Positions 1-9,417 of a stretch of DNA of 64,000 nt are shown here, piece after piece (positions within the stretch are counted from its first letter, which is position 1; the number at the start of each line of letters is the position of its first letter). A program made the translations under genes and the position numbers. The notes beneath the pieces are model-generated. The model ran no database searches and was not told where the DNA came from. It saw only the letters and a program-made list of their open reading frames with translations. This DNA is from Marinimicrobium sp050113635 (lineage in GTDB: Bacteria > Pseudomonadota > Gammaproteobacteria > Pseudomonadales > Cellvibrionaceae). The stretch is from contig NZ_JBNJLT010000001.1 of assembly GCF_050113635.1 (NCBI RefSeq), positions 806,001-870,000 on the forward strand, read 5' to 3'.

Positions 1-2172
1 CGCGGTGCTGGTGTCCGGGTCGACGAAGGCATCACGGCCCAGCGCGGCGGCACGCGCCATGTGCAAGTACAATGTTTCGCCAGTGAGCTGGTACATCCGT
101 ACAAACAGTCCGGCGTGGCTGGCCAACAAAATGGGGCCGTTGTCATTGGCCGAGCCAATGCCCCCGCCATGTTCGTTGCTGAGCCCCACCTGGGAGATCT
201 CCCAATCCTCCCGACCCACGCCATGAACGTTTTTTCCTGTCATGTCCGGAACCGGGTGCGTATAAATAGACTGGGTATACAACTGTGTCGCGCGCTTGGC
301 GGCGTCCAAATAGCGCGTCTCGTCAGTCAGCTCATAGAGGTCCAGTAACGCCTGCGCACTTTGACCGGTAGCGAAGTCCGGCACAAACCGGTTGTCCCCA
401 CACACACCCAGAAAATGTCCCGTATTGACCGCGTTCTGGATGTACCAGTCCGCCCCGTTCTGTGCCGCACGTAGATAACGCTCATCGCCGAAAATCCGAT
501 ACGCTACCACCAGTCCGTAAAAGGTCGGACGCAAGTCTTCCAGTTCGGTGAACAGCGGTTTTTCGCTGGTATGATCATAGGCGACCGCCCAGTTTCCCGC
601 AGGCTTTTGCCAGGCCAACAGCCGTTCGGCACCATCGCGCAAACGCTGTTTTAGCGCCTCATCGTCGGGCTCAAAGAGCAAGATATTGCCAATATCCACG
701 AGTGTGTAATAGGTAATGGCAATGGGCTCAACGTAGTCGCCCCACTCTTCGGTGAAGGTTTTGCTTTTCGAGAGAAAATACTGACCTTTGGCCGCGCCGT
801 GGTAGAACCCAGGCTCGGATTGCTGCTGCAACAGTTTGAAGTTTCTCGCGTATGGCAGCCGGGTTTCCTTCAGCACCGGGTCATCCATAATACGGGCCAG
901 CATCCACATGGCGCCGTAGTCGGAGTTTTTCATGGCGTCGCGATCCGAGTTAAGCACGCCACCCAGGTAAGCCTGCGCCCCCAGCGTGACGCCCTCCACA
1001 GTTTCGGTTCGCCATTTGGAACGCGTATCATCCTGCAAGTAATCGTGCATGGACAGAATGCGATCGGTAAGGGACTGCCGGGTTCGTTTCAACGCCAGAA
1101 AATCGTCAAACCGGTATATATCTTCCACGGCGTGGCGATACACCGAAAACCAGTCAGCCATTTGGACACTGTAGCGAAACTCAAACTGGACACTCTCGCC
1201 TTTTTTCAGGAATGAACCTTTCTCCCCCAGTACGGGATGCCAGACTTTCGGTGTGAGCTGCGATTGTCGATTCATCAACGACAGTCCCAATTGCCACGAA
1301 TGCTGGGTCATGTGATCGTGTTCCCAGGGATCGCGGCCCATGCCCGGCTCGGGAATCACCGCCAGGGTGACACCAGATTGCGTACTAAGCATCGGCGCGA
1401 GCGTGGTGGCGGTGCGCTCGCGCACCAGCACGGGCCGATCGGGAATGCCCTGGCCGTACGCGAGAGCGTGCACCAGGCTTTCGTTAATGTTGGCGCCCTG
1501 AAAATGCCCCGGAATGGCACCCCAGGCCAATTCCGATTTGGCTACCGTCGCCAGCGTTGGCGTGGCAACGGAAAAATAACCGTCGGTCCTGGCCGTCACC
1601 GTCAACCGTACCCTGACGTCAGAATCGTACTGCTCATCCATCCGCCACTGCGCTTCAATATCGGCGCGCTCGGTATGTTCTTTGAAAACCAGCGCACCTT
1701 TTTTATCCTTTCCACCCTGCTCATCTTGCGGGTGCCGTTCGACAAAGGCCGGAAAAAATGTCAACGCCTCCCCCGCCTGGTTCATCGCCACCGGCTGGAT
1801 AATCTGGCCCCACTCTTCCGTGTTATACCGGTAAATCGGTTCGGGAAATTCCAACACTTTCCCATTTTCCGATATTTCCATCGGTGTGCTGTCGGGTGGG
1901 ATCGCCGAGTACAACAGGGTGTACTCGGCACTGGTTGCCGCCAACGACACTTGCTGATCACCGACGTGAATGTCCAGCTGATCCAGCTGCCATCCTTGTT
2001 CACTGTTTTGCCACTGCAGCGTTAAGGTCTTTCCCACCAGCGTTTGGGTGTCGGTGCCCGGCTCCGAATCGCAGCCCCCCACTCCCAATAGCAAAAATAC
2101 CAGCGTAAACAGCCCCACCGTCAAGCGCTCGGAACGATGGAAAGGAAAGAAGAGCCATTGCTTTTTTATCAT
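1..2172 (-). CDS. Large carbohydrate-active-type lipoprotein, partial (C-terminus off the left edge)
   Basis: An open frame of 724 codons starts at ATG 2172 behind a GGAG ribosome site and never meets a stop before base 1, so the C-terminus is missing. The N-terminus is a lipoprotein signal (charged MIKKQ, hydrophobic stretch, GVGGC, with Cys34 as the lipid anchor). An N-terminal beta-rich part is followed, from about residue 380, by helical repeats rich in aromatic residues with recurring 'YL.AA' helices, as in (alpha/alpha) toroid glycosidases and lyases. It resembles in layout the lipoprotein at 11283-14141. It is the last visible gene of the galactoside locus. A surface-exposed glycan-cleaving or glycan-binding role is inferred; no catalytic family is assigned. 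Confidence 0.8.
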   Translation of the reverse strand, partial: MIKKQWLFFPFHRSERLTVGLFTLVFLLLGVGGCDSEPGTDTQTLVGKTLTLQWQNSEQGWQLDQLDIHVGDQQVSLAATSAEYTLLYSAIPPDSTPMEISENGKVLEFPEPIYRYNTEEWGQIIQPVAMNQAGEALTFFPAFVERHPQDEQGGKDKKGALVFKEHTERADIEAQWRMDEQYDSDVRVRLTVTARTDGYFSVATPTLATVAKSELAWGAIPGHFQGANINESLVHALAYGQGIPDRPVLVRERTATTLAPMLSTQSGVTLAVIPEPGMGRDPWEHDHMTQHSWQLGLSLMNRQSQLTPKVWHPVLGEKGSFLKKGESVQFEFRYSVQMADWFSVYRHAVEDIYRFDDFLALKRTRQSLTDRILSMHDYLQDDTRSKWRTETVEGVTLGAQAYLGGVLNSDRDAMKNSDYGAMWMLARIMDDPVLKETRLPYARNFKLLQQQSEPGFYHGAAKGQYFLSKSKTFTEEWGDYVEPIAITYYTLVDIGNILLFEPDDEALKQRLRDGAERLLAWQKPAGNWAVAYDHTSEKPLFTELEDLRPTFYGLVVAYRIFGDERYLRAAQNGADWYIQNAVNTGHFLGVCGDNRFVPDFATGQSAQALLDLYELTDETRYLDAAKRATQLYTQSIYTHPVPDMTGKNVHGVGREDWEISQVGLSNEHGGGIGSANDNGPILLASHAGLFVRMYQLTGETLYLHMARAAALGRDAFVDPDTSTA

Positions 2173-2184
2173 GGAAGTCTCCAA

Positions 2185-2205
2185 CGTAAACGGGGAGCGT
2201 TTACG
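2185..2205 (-). promoter_or_regulatory. Inverted repeat in the 5' leader of the left-edge lipoprotein gene
   Basis: Seven-base arms CGTAAAC and GTTTACG are separated by 7 bases, 13 bases before the start codon and just upstream of its ribosome site. It lies in the 58-bp gap after the esterase gene. No T-tract follows, so an operator or leader hairpin is more likely than a terminator. Confidence 0.4.
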
Positions 2206-2230
2206 GGTTTGGTACAGTTTGAATTGCCGC

Positions 2231-3748
2231 TCAGTGGTTCGGACGCGGCTGACGGTCTTCAAAGGGTTCGACGGGAAAACCCTGGGCGTTATAAAGATTG
2301 ACCGTCGGCGCGTTGGACCAGGCGTGGCGAACGCCTGAAATCGGTTGACCTTGAGGATGTTGAACGACCACGATGTTTCCTTTTACGCTGGCTTCGGCAG
2401 GCTGCCAATGGTCGTCAGAACCCAGCACCGAGAGGGCGGCGGGCGGCTCATTACCAACGACACTTAACCCACCCTCAGCGTAACGAAAGCTTACTTCAGC
2501 ACGGCTGCCCCGATAACTGATAACGGAGGGTTCGGGTCCCCGGTAAGGCACCGCGTGCCCATACACCATTGCTCGCGCCAGTTGCACCAGCCGGTCACCG
2601 ACGGTTTTCTTCTCCACCGGGTGGACGTCGTCTTTGTCACCCGTATCAATAGTGACCGAGAGCCACGCATTAGGTGTGCTTCTTGTTGCCTCTGCCTGCG
2701 CAGAGCGCAACTCGGCCCATTTAGTATTGCTGCTGTCATTGGGAGGCTGATATATCGGTAGCTGTACTACCAGAAAAGGTAGATCGGGTGTCTGCCACAG
2801 TGACCGCCAACCTGTGATCATGGCTGACAACCGCTTTTCATAATCACCGGCTCGCGCTGCATTCGATTCGCCCTGGTACCACACCACGCCTTTCACCGCG
2901 TAGGGCTGAACGCTCGCCAGCATGGTTTTTTGCAGCACCGACGGGTTGCGATAATAACGCCGGATATCCGTGAACACCTGCGGTGTCTCACCGCCGGCCA
3001 ACTCCAACGACTCCGGGGTCATCCAGGCTTCCACCAGGGATGCACCCTGGCTGCTATTGATCATGCCAACCGCCACCGGAGAGGAACTCTCATCCTTGAG
3101 TGTCGGTTGCAACCCCAGCGCAAAATGCAGGGCGACCGCCGACCAGTTACTGACAGCAGATGCACTGGCAACCTGCCAGGGTTTAGGCGGGCGCTCCTGT
3201 CGTTTACCACCAGACACCACCTTCGGCACTTCAAGCAAACGAATCCGAAGATTGGGCAGGGCGGCAAGCGCCACCTGCTGCTCGGCCAACGCGGAGTGAC
3301 GGAACCGAAATGCCATGTTGGACTGACCGGCCATCAGCCAGACATCACCAAGAAAAACATCCTTGAACTCGATTCGCTCAGCCTCGCTTTGTACCGTCAG
3401 TACATAAGGTCCACCGGCGTTTTTCGTCGGCAACATCACCTGCCAACGGCCATTCGCCAGTACCGTGGTGTCCACCGCCGACTCATTATTCAGACTGACC
3501 GAAACGTCCCTGCCGGGCTGACCTTTCCCCCAGACGGGTATGTCCTGATCGCGCTGCAAGACCATATGGTCTGTAAATACCGGCGGCAGGCTCAATGCTG
3601 TCTCCGTACCTGCTTTGGTCACAGGTTGGGCTACAACGAGCACCGGGGCAGCGTACATCAGAAACGGTAACAGTATCGCAACCCAGCGCAACGACGGCTT
3701 TAAGACGGTGGAAATTATTGTTATGAACGTCATCGATATGAAAGTCAT
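2231..3748 (-). CDS. Sialate O-acetylesterase-family SGNH esterase
   Basis: Predicted secreted carbohydrate esterase that removes acetyl groups from glycans. A signal peptide (hydrophobic stretch ending near VVVAQP) precedes a beta-sandwich segment. The family block-I motif GQSNM follows, and the C-terminal catalytic DVHP supplies Asp and His. I chose ATG 3748; an upstream GTG at 3766 is also possible but would precede the signal peptide with extra residues. The gene starts 32 bp after galK and is followed by the left-edge lipoprotein, so it belongs to the same run of genes. The family name does not prove activity on sialic acid; with galactose genes next door the substrate is more likely an acetylated galactose-containing glycan. 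Confidence 0.85.
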   Translation of the reverse strand: MTFISMTFITIISTVLKPSLRWVAILLPFLMYAAPVLVVAQPVTKAGTETALSLPPVFTDHMVLQRDQDIPVWGKGQPGRDVSVSLNNESAVDTTVLANGRWQVMLPTKNAGGPYVLTVQSEAERIEFKDVFLGDVWLMAGQSNMAFRFRHSALAEQQVALAALPNLRIRLLEVPKVVSGGKRQERPPKPWQVASASAVSNWSAVALHFALGLQPTLKDESSSPVAVGMINSSQGASLVEAWMTPESLELAGGETPQVFTDIRRYYRNPSVLQKTMLASVQPYAVKGVVWYQGESNAARAGDYEKRLSAMITGWRSLWQTPDLPFLVVQLPIYQPPNDSSNTKWAELRSAQAEATRSTPNAWLSVTIDTGDKDDVHPVEKKTVGDRLVQLARAMVYGHAVPYRGPEPSVISYRGSRAEVSFRYAEGGLSVVGNEPPAALSVLGSDDHWQPAEASVKGNIVVVQHPQGQPISGVRHAWSNAPTVNLYNAQGFPVEPFEDRQPRPNH

Positions 3749-3780
3749 CGAAAGGAGCCCTGCCACTTTATGGTTCTGAT

Positions 3781-4968
3781 TTATTCCAGTCGCATACCAT
3801 TCCCGGTGCGACAGCGATAGATATCCGGTTGCAATCCGAACGTTCGCGGGTACGCTTCGCGCAGCGCCTGGCTGACGGTTTCCACCAGAGCGGGTTCCAC
3901 CAGCGCCACCACCGCGCCACCGAATCCGCCGCCGGTCATGCGGGCCGCACCCGCGTCGCCTGATTGGGATCGAATCAAATCCACCAGGAAATCGGTCTCG
4001 GGAACGGTGACTTCGAAAGAATTTCTCAGCGAATCGTGGGAGGCGTACATCAGTTCCCGAAGCGTGGAAAAATCGTTCCGGGCCAATGCCTCCGCCGCCT
4101 GACAGGTGCGTTCGTTTTCGGTAATGACATGCAGGGCGCGACGATAGGCGTTCTCGCTCATATCGGCTCGCGCCTCTTGCAACCGCTCAACCGATGCGTG
4201 GCGCAGACTGGTAATACCCAGCGTTTTCGCGGCAGCCTCGCAATCCAGACGACGCTGATTGTACTCGCTGCCCACCAGCGAACGTTTAACGTTGGAGTTG
4301 ATTATCAACAGTTCGTAACCGGCCACCATGGGAATCTGTTGCGTCGACAGGTCTTCACAATCCAACAAAAGGGCGTGTCCCTGACGCGCGCAGGCCGATA
4401 CCATCTGGTCCATAATGCCGGTTTGGCAATCGAGAAAGTCGTTTTCGGTCTGCTGTCCGATCCGGGCAACCTCCTGCGGTGAAAGTCCGCATTCGTTCAT
4501 GACGTTCAACGCACCGCCCACGGCCACTTCCAACGCCGCCGATGACGACAGGCCCGCACCTTGCGGCACATTACCCATAATCAGAAGATCGGCCCCACTT
4601 AGACGATGACCACGCTTTAGCAACACATCGTAAACACCGACAATGTAATTGGCCCAGTCGCAGGGTCCGCGATGCAGCCCCTGCGCGAGATCAAACCGGA
4701 CAGTTTCGAGCCCGTAGTTCAACGAGGTGACTTGAACCCGGCTGTCCGCGCGGGGACGAAAGGCGACACGGGTATGAAACTCCAGTGCGCAGGGCAGGAC
4801 AAAACCCTGGTTGTAATCGGTATGTTCACCGATCAGGTTCACCCGGCCCGGTGCGGAAACCACACCGGTAGCGGCGACGCCATACACTTGCTGGAACGCG
4901 CCTCGCATATCGAAGGCATCGTCCAGCTCAAACCTGTCGGCAGCACCCATTACATCGGACAATTGCAC
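3781..4968 (-). CDS. galK: Galactokinase
   Basis: Phosphorylates galactose at C1 with ATP, the first committed Leloir step, in the cytoplasm. The galactokinase signature GRVNLIGEHTDYN is at about residues 41-53, the GHMP glycine-rich ATP loop (PQGAGLSSSAALE) at about 120, and a C-terminal TGGGFGG motif is present. I prefer GTG 4968 as start: an AAAGGGGG ribosome site lies 7 bases before it, overlapping the galT stop. The upstream ATG at 5007 lies inside galT and lacks such a site. That gives 395 residues, close to the usual 380-390. It is translationally coupled to galT and sits in the galE-galT-galK order. Confidence 0.96.
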   Translation of the reverse strand: MQLSDVMGAADRFELDDAFDMRGAFQQVYGVAATGVVSAPGRVNLIGEHTDYNQGFVLPCALEFHTRVAFRPRADSRVQVTSLNYGLETVRFDLAQGLHRGPCDWANYIVGVYDVLLKRGHRLSGADLLIMGNVPQGAGLSSSAALEVAVGGALNVMNECGLSPQEVARIGQQTENDFLDCQTGIMDQMVSACARQGHALLLDCEDLSTQQIPMVAGYELLIINSNVKRSLVGSEYNQRRLDCEAAAKTLGITSLRHASVERLQEARADMSENAYRRALHVITENERTCQAAEALARNDFSTLRELMYASHDSLRNSFEVTVPETDFLVDLIRSQSGDAGAARMTGGGFGGAVVALVEPALVETVSQALREAYPRTFGLQPDIYRCRTGNGMRLE

Positions 4969-4972
4969 AGCT

Positions 4973-6013
4973 TCACCCCCTTTCTGAGTAATGGACAGCA
5001 CCGACATCGCGCAATGCGCTGGCGGCAGCTTCGGGCGTCAGGTCGCGCTGCGCCTCTGCCAGCATTTCGTAGCCCACCATGTGTTTTTTGATGGTGGCGG
5101 AACGCAACAACGGCGGGAAAAAGTGCGCGTGCAATTGCCAGTGCGCCGTTTCGCTCAAATGGTTCGGGGCACCGTGCCATCCCATGGAATAGGGAAAGCT
5201 GCACTGGAATAAATTGTCGTAGCGAACGGTCAATTCCTTGAGTGCGCTGGCCAGCGAATGCTGCAACGGCTCGGGCATATCGTCGAGCCGGGCGATCAGG
5301 TGTTTGGGCAGCAACAGGGTTTCGAACGGCCAGGCCGCCCAGTAAGGAACCACTGCAATCCAGTCATCGTTTTCCACCACGGTACGCGCCCCACTGCGCG
5401 ATTCGCGCATGGCGTAGTCCAGCAACAACGGTGAGTGATGGCGCTGGTGGTAATTCACCTGGCACTCATCCTCCCGGGTTACCAGCGAGGGAACAAAATC
5501 GTGGGCCCAGATCTGACCGTGCGGGTGCGGCTGCGAACACCCCATCACTTCACCTTTGTTTTCGAACACCTGCACCCAGCGATACGTCGTTTTCAAACGC
5601 TTGAATTCCGATACCCAGGTGTTGACCACTCTGGCGATCTCCGCTTCGGTCATCCGCGGCAACGACTGGCTGTGGTCGGGAGAAAAAATAACAACGCGGC
5701 ACTCGCCAGACACTTCCTCGCTCACCCACAGCGCGTCGTCGCCGTCGCACGCGGGCGTCGCGTCCGGTCCCGAAAGTGCTGAAAAATCGTTCGTAAAGAC
5801 AAAGGTCTCACGGTACGGCGGGTTATGCTCGCCATTGGCTCGCGTATTTCCCGGGCAGAGCGCACAATCAGTCTGGTAAGCGGACACTTCCTTGGTTTGA
5901 GTCGCCTCAGTTGCACCCTTCCAAGGGCGATTATTGCGATGCGGCGATACCAGTACCCAGTCACCGGTCAGTAAATTTTTACGGCGATGCACGCCAGCAG
6001 GATGCGTACTCAT
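4973..6013 (-). CDS. galT: Galactose-1-phosphate uridylyltransferase
   Basis: Exchanges UMP between UDP-glucose and galactose-1-phosphate. At 346 residues it has the class I GalT layout: a CALC zinc-site pair (Cys50, Cys53), and the active-site triad region QPHPHGQ at 161-167, where His165 is the expected uridylylated nucleophile. The C-terminal half carries the second HIT-like domain (LHAHFFPP). The start ATG overlaps the galE stop as ATGA, so the two are translationally coupled. The downstream galK ribosome site overlaps its stop. Confidence 0.97.
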   Translation of the reverse strand: MSTHPAGVHRRKNLLTGDWVLVSPHRNNRPWKGATEATQTKEVSAYQTDCALCPGNTRANGEHNPPYRETFVFTNDFSALSGPDATPACDGDDALWVSEEVSGECRVVIFSPDHSQSLPRMTEAEIARVVNTWVSEFKRLKTTYRWVQVFENKGEVMGCSQPHPHGQIWAHDFVPSLVTREDECQVNYHQRHHSPLLLDYAMRESRSGARTVVENDDWIAVVPYWAAWPFETLLLPKHLIARLDDMPEPLQHSLASALKELTVRYDNLFQCSFPYSMGWHGAPNHLSETAHWQLHAHFFPPLLRSATIKKHMVGYEMLAEAQRDLTPEAAASALRDVGAVHYSERG

Positions 6014-7041
6014 GATGTGTGCTCCTGCAGGCCGTTGGGGTAAGCGGACTGCCAGCGCCAGACATCGTCTGTCATGGTTTGCAGGTCCCGCCGGGCTCGC
6101 CAGTTAAGTCGTTTGACGGCCAGGGCCGGATCGGCCCAGTTCACGGCGACGTCTCCCGGTCGGCGGGGTGCCGCTTCCCAGGGAATGTGTGCGCCGCAAC
6201 TCTTTTCGAAAGCGGTGATGACTTCGAGCACGGAACTGCCGCGCCCGGTACCCAGGTTATAGGGCTTGAATCCGAAATCCCCGCAGTGAGTTCGAAACGC
6301 GGCGACATGCCCCTCGGCCAGATCCATGACGTGAATATAATCACGCACGCCAGTGCCATCGGTCGTCTGGTAATCCGACCCAAACACCTGTACGTGTTCG
6401 CGGCGGCCGATGGCCGTTTGAGCAATAAACGGCACCAGGTTATTGGGCGTGCCCAGGGGGTCTTCCCCCAGCAAGCCACTTTCATGGGCGCCTACCGGGT
6501 TGAAATACCGCAGTGCCAGTGCGAGAAAATCCGAATCGGCCGAGGCAACATCACGCAGTAACTGCTCCACCATGACTTTGCTCCAGCCATAAGGATTGGT
6601 GGAGCCGATGGGATGCGCCTCATCGATGGGAACATATTGCGGCTCACCATAAACCGTGGCAGACGAGCTGAAGACCATGCGCCGAACGCCGCACTGTTGC
6701 ATAACCTGCAACAGTGCTAAAGAGCCACTCACATTGTTTTCATAGTAAGCAAGCGGTTGCCGCACAGATTCGCCAACCGCCTTGAGCGCCGCAAAGTGAA
6801 ACACCGCATCAATGCGATAGCGCTGAAAGGTGTCGCGCAACAGATCGGCATCCCGGATGTCGCCGCGCACCAGCGGAAAACGCTGTCCGGTTATGCGCTC
6901 CAATTGATCCAGCACTCTAACACTGGCATTAGAAAAGTTGTCCAGGACCACGGGCCGAAATCCGGCTTCATGTAGAGCGATACAGGTGTGACTACCGATA
7001 AACCCCGCCCCGCCCGTCACCAGAATCGTGTTTTCCATCAT
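6010..7041 (-). CDS. galE: UDP-glucose 4-epimerase
   Basis: Interconverts UDP-galactose and UDP-glucose, completing the Leloir pathway. The 343-residue protein is an extended short-chain dehydrogenase: NAD-binding GGAGFIG at 11-17, catalytic Ser in FSSSATVYG near 124-132, and the YGWSK active-site motif (Tyr151, Lys155). The start could be either of two tandem ATGs, with a GAGGG site before them. It begins 11 bp after the oxidoreductase stop and overlaps galT by 4 bp, consistent with one transcript for symporter, oxidoreductase and Leloir enzymes. Confidence 0.97.
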   Translation of the reverse strand: MMENTILVTGGAGFIGSHTCIALHEAGFRPVVLDNFSNASVRVLDQLERITGQRFPLVRGDIRDADLLRDTFQRYRIDAVFHFAALKAVGESVRQPLAYYENNVSGSLALLQVMQQCGVRRMVFSSSATVYGEPQYVPIDEAHPIGSTNPYGWSKVMVEQLLRDVASADSDFLALALRYFNPVGAHESGLLGEDPLGTPNNLVPFIAQTAIGRREHVQVFGSDYQTTDGTGVRDYIHVMDLAEGHVAAFRTHCGDFGFKPYNLGTGRGSSVLEVITAFEKSCGAHIPWEAAPRRPGDVAVNWADPALAVKRLNWRARRDLQTMTDDVWRWQSAYPNGLQEHTS

Positions 7042-7052
7042 GCGCCCTCTGT

Positions 7053-9332
7053 TCAGTTCGCGCTCAGCCCGAAGAGAGAGACCGGCACTTGCGCACTTTT
7101 TCGCTTCAATCGTAAACGCAATGTCTTCGTCGTCACCGGCTCGTCCAACACCAGTTCATTGCGACTCTGGTAGTTATTGCTCACGGCTTTCAGCAAGCGA
7201 TCGCCGTCGGCATAGACCTCGTAATCACTCACACAGAACGGCATGGTTCGTTCGGGGTGATCGTAGAGTGACGATTCCAGTGCGTGATCAAAGTCCGTAT
7301 CGAAGTAAAGCGTCACGCGGGTCAATGTCTGCGCCTCGGCCCAGCGAGCGATGACTTCTGGCTGGGCGTCATCCGGCGCCGCCACCCAGGCATGGGAGCG
7401 CTGATAGGGACGGGTGTACTCGCTTGTCAAGTTCTGTACGGAAAAATCACTGATGGGCGGCGATACCGATAAGGCAAGATTGTGGCCACCGGGACGACGC
7501 TCGGGCGTCCAGAATTCAAATTCGTCGATACCGCTATCCGGCTCTGCCACTTGTCGACCGTTATTCGACACCGCCTCATTCTTACCGTTGAAGACGGAGA
7601 CCAACCCGGTTATCCGCGATTCGGAGCAGGCAATCTCCAGGCTTTCATCCCCGATAAAGCCAATGAAGCCGTATTGATCGGCGGGCAGCGTTTTCGAGAA
7701 CGTCACCGTCACATCCTGCTCGCCCGGCGAGACCGCCACGTCAATTTCTTCCAGGACACAATCCGGGGTGAAGTTCTCCGGTTTGGAACTGGCTCTCAGT
7801 TGCACCGTTAAGCGATTTGCCGCCGCCGATCGGATGCGGCTGCGCACTGTATAGCTCACGCCCTGTTTCATCGGCAACCATTGCGCCGCGGACACCGCCA
7901 GCGATCTCCACGGACCGTCGACCGGCAGTTGTTCCAGCGCCAGCTCACTGGACGCTTCCAGCGTCGCGCGGCTGAGCAGATTATCGGTCGATACCGAAGG
8001 CACTTGGGGAATAAAATGTCCCATGGCATTGAGCCTGCCATGCAGCATCGCCAGAGGTTCTGTTTCGAGCAGTTCCGTAGGTTGCCATCCGTTTTCCAGA
8101 CACAGCGCCACCGCCTGCCCGACCGCCTGTCCACCGTGAGCACAGGTACACATGACGCGAGTGGAACCGAACGCGATATGACTCGCACTGATAATCCGTC
8201 CGGCAAAAAACAGGTTATCGATGTCCTTGCTGATCATGCTTCGCAACGGAATCTGGTAGACGCCTTTGGAATGAAACTGGCGGCACGGCGCTTTATCGCT
8301 GTAAACGCCGTCGCCGGGATGGTGGTCAATCGACCAGCCGCCATAAGAGATCGCATCGGGAAAGGACCGTTGCTCCACCACATCCTGCTGAGTCATCATG
8401 TAGAGACCTTCGAAGCGGCGGCTCTCGCGCTTGCCCGGTATCGTGCCGACCCACTCCAGCGTCAGGTTTTCCACGCCCTCAAAGTTGCCGCTGTTCTTGA
8501 TGTAGTCCCACACGCCGTAGACCACTTTCCAGAGTTCCCACTTGATTTCCTCGGTGTCTTCAATCGTGTTGCAGTTGCCACCGTATTCCAGCCACCAGAG
8601 GCGCGGCCCGATATCGTCCCGACGAATGCGTTTGATGCGATCCAGCGTCACTTTGTCAATACTGGCAAACGACGGCGGCTCAAAATTTACCGGGCGGCCA
8701 ACGTCTTTACTGTAAAAATAAATGGAATGGCCCAGCAGTTCCGTGTCTGCTTTTTCTGGTGCGAGTTTTTCACCGAACTCCTCGCAGGACTCGGCACCGA
8801 TCCGGAACGCAGCCCCGGCCTGAAACGCCACAAGACCATCTCCAGATGCATCGCAGAAATACTGCCCCTGGACATCGTAAGTCGTTGAGTTCTGCGAGCA
8901 AAACGCCTGCACGGCGGCAATATGGCGCGCGCCGTCTTTTACCGTGTTGTACACGGCGGTGTTCAGCAACAGTGTAATATTGCTTTCCGCTCGCACCTTG
9001 TCGAGCAACACGGTATCGAAAATCACAGTATTGCCCTCCGGGTTTCGATACAGGTTTTCCAGCAACAACTCATCGATGATGCCTCCTTCACGGGACCAGC
9101 GGTTGTTATTGCCCATGTGTGAAGTGGCACCCAGACTCCAGAGGCGAACTTCGCTGGAGGCATTGCCCCCCAACACGGGCCGATCCTGGATCAGGCACAC
9201 CGTTTTTCCCGCCCGCGCCGCCGAGATGGCCGCGCAGCAGCCAGACAGTCCTCCACCGATCACCACCAAGTCTGCGTCAATGCGCTTGATGGTATTTTGG
9301 CGCCCTTCGGGCGAAGCATCGTGTAACAACAT
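7053..9332 (-). CDS. FAD-dependent oxidoreductase (PF12831-like) with C-terminal discoidin-like domain
   Basis: A 759-residue protein with an N-terminal dinucleotide-binding fold, VVIGGGLSGCCAA at about 24-36 and the PVLGGNASSEVR block, typical of the FAD_oxidored family found in carbohydrate loci. A second flavin motif (DASGDGLVA) is at about 195. The last 150 or so residues look like a coagulation-factor 5/8 (discoidin) beta-sandwich. No signal peptide is visible, so it should be cytoplasmic. It lies between the symporter and galE, so it probably acts on an imported galactoside before the Leloir enzymes. Oxidation of a sugar hydroxyl is an inference; the exact reaction is not known. Confidence 0.82.
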   Translation of the reverse strand: MLLHDASPEGRQNTIKRIDADLVVIGGGLSGCCAAISAARAGKTVCLIQDRPVLGGNASSEVRLWSLGATSHMGNNNRWSREGGIIDELLLENLYRNPEGNTVIFDTVLLDKVRAESNITLLLNTAVYNTVKDGARHIAAVQAFCSQNSTTYDVQGQYFCDASGDGLVAFQAGAAFRIGAESCEEFGEKLAPEKADTELLGHSIYFYSKDVGRPVNFEPPSFASIDKVTLDRIKRIRRDDIGPRLWWLEYGGNCNTIEDTEEIKWELWKVVYGVWDYIKNSGNFEGVENLTLEWVGTIPGKRESRRFEGLYMMTQQDVVEQRSFPDAISYGGWSIDHHPGDGVYSDKAPCRQFHSKGVYQIPLRSMISKDIDNLFFAGRIISASHIAFGSTRVMCTCAHGGQAVGQAVALCLENGWQPTELLETEPLAMLHGRLNAMGHFIPQVPSVSTDNLLSRATLEASSELALEQLPVDGPWRSLAVSAAQWLPMKQGVSYTVRSRIRSAAANRLTVQLRASSKPENFTPDCVLEEIDVAVSPGEQDVTVTFSKTLPADQYGFIGFIGDESLEIACSESRITGLVSVFNGKNEAVSNNGRQVAEPDSGIDEFEFWTPERRPGGHNLALSVSPPISDFSVQNLTSEYTRPYQRSHAWVAAPDDAQPEVIARWAEAQTLTRVTLYFDTDFDHALESSLYDHPERTMPFCVSDYEVYADGDRLLKAVSNNYQSRNELVLDEPVTTKTLRLRLKRKSAQVPVSLFGLSAN

Positions 9333-9417
9333 AATCGTATTCCTAAAAAAATCAGATCAAACCCATAATGCGTCGCCGCATTGCCCAGCTCGTTGACGGG
9401 CAAGCGACAGCCCGTTT

